Source of the DNA: PS1 clade bacterium
GTDB lineage: Bacteria > Pseudomonadota > Alphaproteobacteria > RS24
DNA length: 5,963 nucleotides
Assembly: GCA_016779015.1 (NCBI GenBank)
Contig: JADHOK010000083.1
Location: 1-5,963 of the forward strand
Direction: 5' to 3'
The position numbers were made by a program, and so were the translations under genes. Positions 1-4,232 of the stretch are shown piece after piece. Under the pieces are notes generated by a model. That model was given only the letters and a program-made list of their open reading frames with translations, had not been told where the DNA came from and did no database searches. Each line of letters opens with the position of its first letter. Within the stretch, counting starts at the first letter, position 1.

Positions 1-644
1 TGCCGCTGCCGTTTCGGCATGGCGAAAGCACCGCGCAGATTGCGTTTGCGACCGGCCCGCGTGAGACCGATTTGGCGCGGGGTCGGGCGAATGCGCGCCA
101 CAGCCTCAAGCGCCATACTTTGTCCGCTCAGCGCCGCCAAATGCCGACACAATTCGGCCGATTGATTAAAACGTCGCCAAATGAGCCGTCGGCGATGCAA
201 AGGCACCGGCACCAGCAAAGCGTGCGACGGCAGGAAATCGCCCAATCGGGCATGCATTAATCGCGCCAGCAATTGCGCCAATTCGGGGCGGTCGCCGAAT
301 TTCATCCGCTTAATCAGCGCCGCGCCGCTGCCCTTATAAGCAAAGGCGGCCCGCGCCGCATCATAGGGTGGCGGGTTGGCGCGCGCCAACGGGCTGATGG
401 TTTCCGCGCCCAAATCAACCGGCATGGGCAGGCCGGTAAGGCGGCATACCGGGCCGGTGATAAACTCAACATCCTGCCAGCAAACAGCGCATAAGCCTTC
501 ATCGCCGCCGACCGGCGCCAGACAAACCGGACAAGCGGGCGGCACCAGCGCATCGCCCAGCCATTTTGTCGGCGAGCGACGCAGCATATCGATAAGGCTG
601 TCGCGGCTCTCATTTATGATTGTTTTTAAAGCCATCAATGCCAT
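1..644 (-). CDS. comF: ComF family protein (phosphoribosyltransferase-like), 3' end cut by the window edge
   Basis: Reading the minus strand from ATG 644-642 gives 214 codons with no stop before base 1. The protein begins with a zinc-finger-like part, C38-x2-C41 and C52-x2-C55 (CPVC, CAVC), as in ComF N-termini. The phosphoribosyltransferase part follows: YDAARAAFAYKG (94-104), LVPVPLHRRR (144-153), RRFNQ (157-161) and RPTPRQIGLTRAGRKRNL (186-203, the R-x-T-x2-Q-x-GL...R-x2-NL family signature). The PRPP-binding loop (DDV-TTG type) lies beyond the left edge; the family is usually about 230-260 residues. ComF is required for DNA uptake in naturally competent bacteria; elsewhere its role is poorly defined. 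The start is uncertain. ATG 656 has no Shine-Dalgarno, ATG 644 has GGCGGG four bases upstream, and ATG 635 and ATG 587 are also in frame; 587 gives the N-terminus closest to typical ComF. The family call is firm, the start is not. Confidence 0.9.
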   Translation of the reverse strand, partial: MALMALKTIINESRDSLIDMLRRSPTKWLGDALVPPACPVCLAPVGGDEGLCAVCWQDVEFITGPVCRLTGLPMPVDLGAETISPLARANPPPYDAARAAFAYKGSGAALIKRMKFGDRPELAQLLARLMHARLGDFLPSHALLVPVPLHRRRLIWRRFNQSAELCRHLAALSGQSMALEAVARIRPTPRQIGLTRAGRKRNLRGAFAMPKRQR

Positions 645-654
645 ATTGCCCGCC
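588..654. promoter_or_regulatory. AT-rich divergent start region between comF and the methyltransferase gene
   Basis: Bases 611-650 are clearly richer in A/T than the flanking coding DNA (for example TTTATGATTGTTTTTAAA). This is the only plausible promoter space for two divergent genes whose annotated starts are 10 bases apart. On the plus strand, TTGTTT (620-625) and CATATT (642-647) are separated by 16 bases. They form a weak sigma-70-like pair that would start transcription almost on the methyltransferase ATG at 655. On the minus strand, TTGATG followed by an AT-rich spacer gives an equally weak candidate for comF if comF really starts at 587. No element approaches full consensus, so this is inference from composition and geometry. 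Confidence 0.3.
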
Positions 655-1551
655 ATGGACACCAAAGTCTCGCGAAATAAAGTGCCGCGAATATTCGACC
701 GAGCCCGCCTGCGCCGCAATCGCGCGCGCCGCGCCGCCGCTCTGGCGCAGTATGATTTTCTATTGCGCCGCGCCGCCGACGACCTGGCCGGACGCATCGC
801 GGTGCAAAACCGTCATTTCGAGACCGCATTGTGCCTCGGCGCATCAGGCGGCGTGTTGCGTGAAGCCTTAAACGCGCAAGGCGGCGGACGCATAGCCACC
901 CTGATCGAAGCCGATATCAGCGCCAATTTGGTGCCGTCAGGCGGTTTGGTGCTCGACGAAGAAGCGCTGCCGATAAAACCGCAAAGCCTCGACCTGGTGG
1001 TCGCGGCATGGGGTCTGCACCACGTCAATGACCTGCCCGGCGCGCTGGTACAAATCCGCCGCGCGCTCAAACCCGACGGTCTGTTTCTCGCCGCCCTGCC
1101 CGGCGGCGCGACCCTTGCGCCTTTGCGGGCCGCGTTTCTCGACGCCGAGGCGGCGTTGATGGGCGGGGCGCAACCGCACATCCATCCTTTTGCCGATTTG
1201 CAAGACCTCGCCGCCTTAATGCAACGCGCCGGTTTTGCCCTGCCCGTCGCCGATAGCGATATGGTGGCGGTGCGCTATCAAAACCCGTATCGCCTGCTCG
1301 ATGATTTACGCGGTATGGGCGAAGCCAATATTTTGACAACGCGGCCGCGTCGCGCCTTACGCCGCGATGTGCTGACCCGCGCACTGGCGCAATTCGCTGC
1401 AACGACGCAACAGGCTGGAAAGGCGGTCGCTGAGTTTGAGCTGTGTTATCTGGCCGGTTGGGCACCGCATGACAGCCACAATAAACCGCACCAAGAAGGT
1501 CAGCCGATTACCCGTTTCGATGAAAGCGCGTTGCCTGAAGCTGACACTTAG
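655..1551 (+). CDS. Class I SAM-dependent methyltransferase-fold protein, NDUFAF5-like
   Basis: This is a 298-residue protein collinear with mitochondrial NDUFAF5 and its alphaproteobacterial relatives, as far as I recall those sequences. It has an IFDR-x-RL-x-R opening (13-21), a Rossmann strand with a glycine motif (ALCLGASGG, 58-66), the acidic strand-2 end IEADIS (84-89), DEEALP (101-106), DLVVAAWGLHHVNDLPGAL (113-131), LKPDGLFLAALPGG (138-151), HPFADLQDL (177-185), RAGF (191-194), DLRGMGEAN (217-225) and a GWAPHDS segment (268-274). Human NDUFAF5 hydroxylates an arginine of complex I subunit NDUFS7, so a role in maturing NuoB of NADH dehydrogenase is inferred, acting in the cytoplasm. 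The usual Asp after strand 1 (LDLG) is Cys60 here. ATG 655 is chosen because the family homology begins about ten residues later. ATG 616 is in frame but would run into comF. Neither has a visible Shine-Dalgarno. The stop overlaps the convergent mutT stop. Confidence 0.88.
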   Translation: MDTKVSRNKVPRIFDRARLRRNRARRAAALAQYDFLLRRAADDLAGRIAVQNRHFETALCLGASGGVLREALNAQGGGRIATLIEADISANLVPSGGLVLDEEALPIKPQSLDLVVAAWGLHHVNDLPGALVQIRRALKPDGLFLAALPGGATLAPLRAAFLDAEAALMGGAQPHIHPFADLQDLAALMQRAGFALPVADSDMVAVRYQNPYRLLDDLRGMGEANILTTRPRRALRRDVLTRALAQFAATTQQAGKAVAEFELCYLAGWAPHDSHNKPHQEGQPITRFDESALPEADT

Positions 1552-1961
1552 AGGGCGTCGCGCAAGGCCGCGATGAGCGGCTTATCGGCCGGCGGCATTG
1601 GCAGCTCGAACAATTCGCGCGGGCGTTTCCATTGCGTCTTTTGCCCCTCGCGCGGGGCCACTTGGCCGCTCCATTTGCGGCACACATAAAGCGGCATCAG
1701 AAGATGAAAATCATCATAAGCATGGCTGGCGAAACTGAGCGGGGCCAAACACGCTTGCGTCACATCGATGGACAGCTCTTCTTTCAGCTCTCGTATCAAC
1801 GCCGCTTCCGGCGTCTCACCGGCTTCGACTTTACCACCTGGAAATTCCCACAAGCCCGCCATGGCTTTGCCGGCGGGGCGTTCAGCGACCAACACGCGGC
1901 CATCCCCATCGACCAAAGCGCAAGCCACCACCAATGTGATATTAGCTGCGGTAATCGGCAT
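1548..1961 (-). CDS. mutT: Nudix hydrolase, MutT-type (8-oxo-dGTP diphosphatase-like)
   Basis: This is a 137-residue single-domain Nudix protein, close to the usual MutT length of about 130. The Nudix box spans residues 43-65: G43, E49, R57-E58 and E61-E62 are all in the canonical G-x5-E-x7-RE-U-x-EE spacing, so the metal-binding glutamates are intact. The final box glycine is Ser64 (EELSI rather than EELGI). GLWEFPGGK (36-44) and the opening strand VVACALVD (11-18) fit the MutT subfamily, which hydrolyses oxidised dGTP to prevent A:T to C:G transversions. Several Nudix subfamilies share this appearance, so the substrate is inferred. The ATG lies inside the end of argJ, with a 20-base overlap and no clear Shine-Dalgarno. 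Translation is therefore probably coupled to argJ as the last gene of the parvulin-argJ-mutT operon. The stop overlaps the convergent methyltransferase stop. Confidence 0.9.
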   Translation of the reverse strand: MPITAANITLVVACALVDGDGRVLVAERPAGKAMAGLWEFPGGKVEAGETPEAALIRELKEELSIDVTQACLAPLSFASHAYDDFHLLMPLYVCRKWSGQVAPREGQKTQWKRPRELFELPMPPADKPLIAALRDAL

Positions 1962-3207
1962 TGATTGAGATATAGCTATGCGTCAAATCGCTGGCCCAAA
2001 TTCGTGCTTTGCCGGCTTTAGGGCCGCTCTTGACGCCAACATTGACGGCGATGGCAATTTCCTTGCCTCTCATATGCCGCGCCACCGGCGCTTCTTTATA
2101 CCCCGGCACCACGCATCCGGCACGCGCCACCTGCACGCCGCCAATGGAAATGGCCAGCTTGTCGCGCAATGCTTTTTCGCCCGATTTACCGATCGCCATG
2201 ACGATACGGCCCCAATTTGCATCGGCACCCGCCACCGCGGTTTTGACCAGTGGCGAATTGCCGATAGCAAGAGCGATACGCCGCGCCGCCGCGTCATCCT
2301 CGGCGCCGGTCACATGAACGGTCATCAGCTTGCTGATGCCCTCGCCATCGCGCGCCACTTGTTGCGCTAAATCTTGCATTACTTGCGCCAAAGCTTTTTT
2401 GAACGCCGTCAGTCTTTTATCGCCCGCGCCTTTCACTGCCGCGCCGGACATTTTTTTGGCTCCGGTCGCCACCAGCAAGCAAGTGTCAGAGGTCGAGGTG
2501 TCGCTATCGACGGTGACGCAATTAAAGCTATCGGCATTGGCGGTGGTGAGCAGTTTTTTGAGGACTGTCGGCGACAGTGCCGCATCGGTGAAAATAAAGG
2601 CCAGCATGGTCGCCATATCGGGCGCAATCATGCCCGAACCTTTGGCAATACCGGTCAGCGTGACGCTTTCTTTGCCGAAGCGCGCCGTCGCCGTCGCCAG
2701 TTTGGGGAATGTGTCGGTGGTCATTATGGCGCGCGCCGCCGCTTGCCAATCGCTGCCGCCATCCGAGCCGCCACACGATTTGCCAATCGCCCGCACCAGC
2801 GGTTCGGTGTCCGGCACTTCGCCGATGACGCCGGTAGAAGCAACCAGCACTTCACCCGCCTGGCAGCCGATTTTCTCGGCCGCCGCCTGCGCCGTTATCG
2901 CTGCGGCTTTAGCACCGGCCTTGCCGGTAAAAGCATTGGCATTGCCCGCATTGACCAAAAGCGCCCGCGCCCGACCGCGCGAAGCGGCGAGGTTTTGCCG
3001 CGTCAAATCGACAGCGGCTGAAGGCATTTTTGACGTCGTGAAGACGCCTGCCACGCTTGCGCCTTTGTCGAGCGCCACCAGCAGCACATCATCGCGGCCT
3101 TTATAGCGCGCACCGCTGGCCACGACGCTGAGGCTGAGGCCCGACAGTTTTTTCGGTTTGGCTGTTTTCTTCGGCGCCAGAGGCGAGACAGGCAGTTTTT
3201 GCGACAT
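1942..3207 (-). CDS. argJ: Glutamate N-acetyltransferase / amino-acid N-acetyltransferase ArgJ
   Basis: This is a complete 421-residue ArgJ. It transfers the acetyl group from N2-acetylornithine to glutamate, and bifunctional forms also use acetyl-CoA to make N-acetylglutamate, in cytoplasmic arginine biosynthesis. Visible landmarks are SPLAP (8-12), GVFTTSK (54-60), NAGNANAFTG (86-95), the oxyanion segment STGVIG (124-129), MTTDTFPK (162-169), KGSGMIAPDMATML (189-202), DSDTSTSDT (234-242), DGEG (287-290) and the C-terminus NADYRS. Ala199-Thr200 within MATML is the self-cleavage site, and Thr200 becomes the N-terminal nucleophile of the beta chain. Whether the enzyme is mono- or bifunctional cannot be decided from sequence alone. 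The N-terminus carries a lysine-rich stretch (13-20), and a small GGSDGGSD repeat sits at 146-153. It starts 14 bases after the parvulin stop with only a weak GGCGAAA ahead of the ATG, and its end overlaps mutT by 20 bases, consistent with a shared transcript. Confidence 0.97.
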   Translation of the reverse strand: MSQKLPVSPLAPKKTAKPKKLSGLSLSVVASGARYKGRDDVLLVALDKGASVAGVFTTSKMPSAAVDLTRQNLAASRGRARALLVNAGNANAFTGKAGAKAAAITAQAAAEKIGCQAGEVLVASTGVIGEVPDTEPLVRAIGKSCGGSDGGSDWQAAARAIMTTDTFPKLATATARFGKESVTLTGIAKGSGMIAPDMATMLAFIFTDAALSPTVLKKLLTTANADSFNCVTVDSDTSTSDTCLLVATGAKKMSGAAVKGAGDKRLTAFKKALAQVMQDLAQQVARDGEGISKLMTVHVTGAEDDAAARRIALAIGNSPLVKTAVAGADANWGRIVMAIGKSGEKALRDKLAISIGGVQVARAGCVVPGYKEAPVARHMRGKEIAIAVNVGVKSGPKAGKARIWASDLTHSYISINADYRS

Positions 3208-3221
3208 AAGGTTTCGCCGAT

Positions 3222-4052
3222 TTATTCGCTACTGGGCGCAATATTGACGAATTTCACATCCGCGCCCTCGCGCATACCGTCATAAATCTTGCGCCGCTCT
3301 TCGCTGATAAGGATTTGATAAATCTGGTCGCGCACATCATCGAGCGGCGGTGTCGGCTTGGCGCGGCGGTCTTCGAGCTTGATTACATGCCAGCCGAATT
3401 GCGTTTTCACCGGATCGGAAATCTTGCCTTTTTTCAGCTTGAAGGCGGCGTCAGAAAACGCTTCCACCATGGCGTCGCGGTCAAAATAACCGAGATCGCC
3501 GCCGCCCGCGCCGCTCGGCCCTTTAGAGCGCTGCTTCGCCAGTTCGACAAAATCGCCGCCGTTTTTCAACGCCGCAATAACCGCATCGGCTTCCTCACGA
3601 CTGTCGACCAGAATATGGCGCGCCCGCACTTCTTCCTGCTGTGGCCCCTCGACAATATTCTCGCGGTAATATTGCGCGACCGTATCCTCATCCACCCGCT
3701 CCATCAGCAATTTGCCGATATAGACATCCTGCAACGCTTTCTGCTTCATAAAATCGACCCGCTGCTTGACCTCGGCCGCGTCTTCGAGACCGGCTTCGCG
3801 CGCCGCTTTGGCGGCCAACAGGCGGTCGACCATATAGCCGACCAGCGTCTCAAAGCGTTGGCGCTCCGGCAATTGGCCGACCAAGCCGATAAGCTCGTCC
3901 TCGGCCAGCGAAATATCCTCATAGGTAATGGCCATGCCATTGACAGTGGCGACAGTGTTTTCCGGCAGGTTTTGCGCATAAGCCAAGCTCGGCGGCAAAG
4001 CAAAAATCGCCGCCCCCAAAAGCATTTTTCGTAGTGTCAGACCAGCGCTCAT
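3222..4052 (-). CDS. Periplasmic parvulin-type peptidyl-prolyl cis-trans isomerase
   Basis: This 276-residue secreted foldase has a Sec signal peptide: RK at 8-9, a hydrophobic core at 10-24, and an AYA-Q cleavage site after residue 26. There is no lipobox cysteine, so a soluble periplasmic protein is expected. A helical N-terminal chaperone-like part (about 30-135, beginning ATVNGMAIT as in SurA/PrsA-type proteins) precedes one parvulin domain at about 142-229. That domain carries ARHIL (144-148), SKGPSGAGGGDLGYF (176-190) and TQFGWHVIKLE (217-227). A charged tail containing the PPLDDVRDQI helix closes the protein. It would catalyse prolyl isomerisation and assist folding of exported or outer-membrane proteins; the exact clients are unknown. 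It is the first gene of the minus-strand operon with argJ and mutT, divergent from secA. ATG 4052 is supported by the signal peptide and by GAAAGG eight bases upstream. I leave the symbol blank because ppiC, prsA and surA labels are used inconsistently for such proteins. Confidence 0.94.
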   Translation of the reverse strand: MSAGLTLRKMLLGAAIFALPPSLAYAQNLPENTVATVNGMAITYEDISLAEDELIGLVGQLPERQRFETLVGYMVDRLLAAKAAREAGLEDAAEVKQRVDFMKQKALQDVYIGKLLMERVDEDTVAQYYRENIVEGPQQEEVRARHILVDSREEADAVIAALKNGGDFVELAKQRSKGPSGAGGGDLGYFDRDAMVEAFSDAAFKLKKGKISDPVKTQFGWHVIKLEDRRAKPTPPLDDVRDQIYQILISEERRKIYDGMREGADVKFVNIAPSSE

Positions 4053-4060
4053 GAAACTTA

Positions 4061-4066
4061 CCTTTC
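4061..4066 (-). promoter_or_regulatory. Shine-Dalgarno of the parvulin gene
   Basis: On the minus strand GAAAGG lies eight bases upstream of ATG 4052-4050. It is the clearest ribosome binding site among the minus-strand genes, and with the signal peptide that follows it fixes the start. The later genes argJ and mutT lack a comparable site, which fits re-initiation or coupling within one transcript. Confidence 0.6.
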
Positions 4067-4079
4067 TTATCTGCGCTGC

Positions 4080-4108
4080 ATATTGAAGCCCGAGGCGATA
4101 TTTAACAA
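4080..4108 (-). promoter_or_regulatory. Weak candidate promoter for the parvulin-argJ-mutT operon
   Basis: Reading the minus strand, TTGTTA (4108-4103) and CAATAT (4085-4080) are spaced by 17 bases, matching 4/6 and 3/6 of the sigma-70 consensus. They lie in the AT-richest part of the divergent region, with the Shine-Dalgarno and ATG 4052 downstream. The match is poor enough to be chance. It is listed because an operon promoter is expected in this interval and nothing better is visible. Confidence 0.25.
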
Positions 4109-4161
4109 GTGATTTTGCGTTCGCTCCAACATGCCTCGCGCACCCGCCGCGCCCCGACCAA

Positions 4162-4190
4162 TTGACATGCGCGCCGCGCTTGCCTACATC
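4162..4190 (+). promoter_or_regulatory. Putative sigma-70 promoter of secA
   Basis: TTGACA at 4162-4167 is a perfect -35 consensus. With a 17-base spacer it is followed by TACATC at 4185-4190, which matches the -10 consensus at three of six positions. Transcription would begin near 4196-4198, giving a leader of roughly 36 bases. The strong -35, optimal spacing and position in a divergent intergenic region support the call; the mediocre -10 weakens it. Confidence 0.5.
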
Positions 4191-4194
4191 AGCT

Positions 4195-4217
4195 TGTGGC
4201 CTGACGGTCAGGCCGCG
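4195..4217 (+). repeat. Inverted repeat / predicted RNA hairpin in the secA leader
   Basis: GGCCTGA (4198-4204) and TCAGGCC (4208-4214) are perfectly complementary around a CGG triloop. In RNA the stem can be extended by U4197-G4215, G4196-C4216 and U4195-G4217. It sits between the putative transcription start and the secA Shine-Dalgarno (4222-4228). It is not a terminator, because no U-run follows directly. It may be a 5'-end stabilising hairpin, a translational control element, or on DNA a short operator-like palindrome. Confidence 0.55.
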
Positions 4218-4221
4218 CTGT

Positions 4222-4228
4222 GAGGGGG
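4222..4228 (+). promoter_or_regulatory. Shine-Dalgarno of secA
   Basis: GAGGGGG ends four bases before ATG 4233 and is the strongest purine-rich ribosome binding site in the window. It fixes the secA start, which also gives the standard MLGL...LFGS N-terminus. Its first two bases are shared with the TGA of the small upstream frame. Confidence 0.75.
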
Positions 4229-4232
4229 TTTT

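Larger units (their letters stand above)
4131..4223 (+). other. Possible 30-codon leader open reading frame upstream of secA
   Basis: ATG 4131 opens a frame of 30 codons ending at TGA 4221-4223, with a second in-frame ATG at 4167 (18 codons). The stop shares two bases with the secA Shine-Dalgarno, and the secA ATG is nine bases further on, a geometry compatible with translational coupling. The product is short; its C-terminal half contains AYISLWPDGQ. There is no Shine-Dalgarno ahead of either ATG, no recognisable signal sequence and no known arrest motif at the C-terminus. The best secA promoter candidate lies inside the frame, which would leave the peptide off the transcript. It could easily be a chance frame. 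Confidence 0.2.

Noticed and set aside
314..613. A 99-codon minus-strand frame from ATG 613.
   Set aside because: It is out of frame with the ComF reading frame, which carries the Cys pairs and the phosphoribosyltransferase motifs.
376..654. A long N-terminal extension of the methyltransferase back to ATG 376.
   Set aside because: This stretch is antisense to conserved ComF coding sequence, and family homology begins only after about 665.
2395..2570. Runs of six or seven A's (minus strand) in argJ as possible frameshift signals.
   Set aside because: They are AAA AAA lysine pairs in the normal frame, not in slippery X-XXY-YYZ phase, and ArgJ continues in frame through them.
2330..3106. A 258-codon plus-strand frame opposite argJ.
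   Set aside because: It is a mirror frame of argJ; the low-complexity Ala/Ser/Pro-rich product has no recognisable motif and no ribosome binding site.
3315..4034. A 239-codon plus-strand frame opposite the parvulin gene.
   Set aside because: The minus-strand product has a full signal peptide and parvulin domain; the opposite frame is a compositional shadow.
4195..4232. The secA-leader hairpin as an intrinsic terminator.
   Set aside because: No U-run follows the stem directly; only four T's occur about 15 bases later, after the ribosome binding site.
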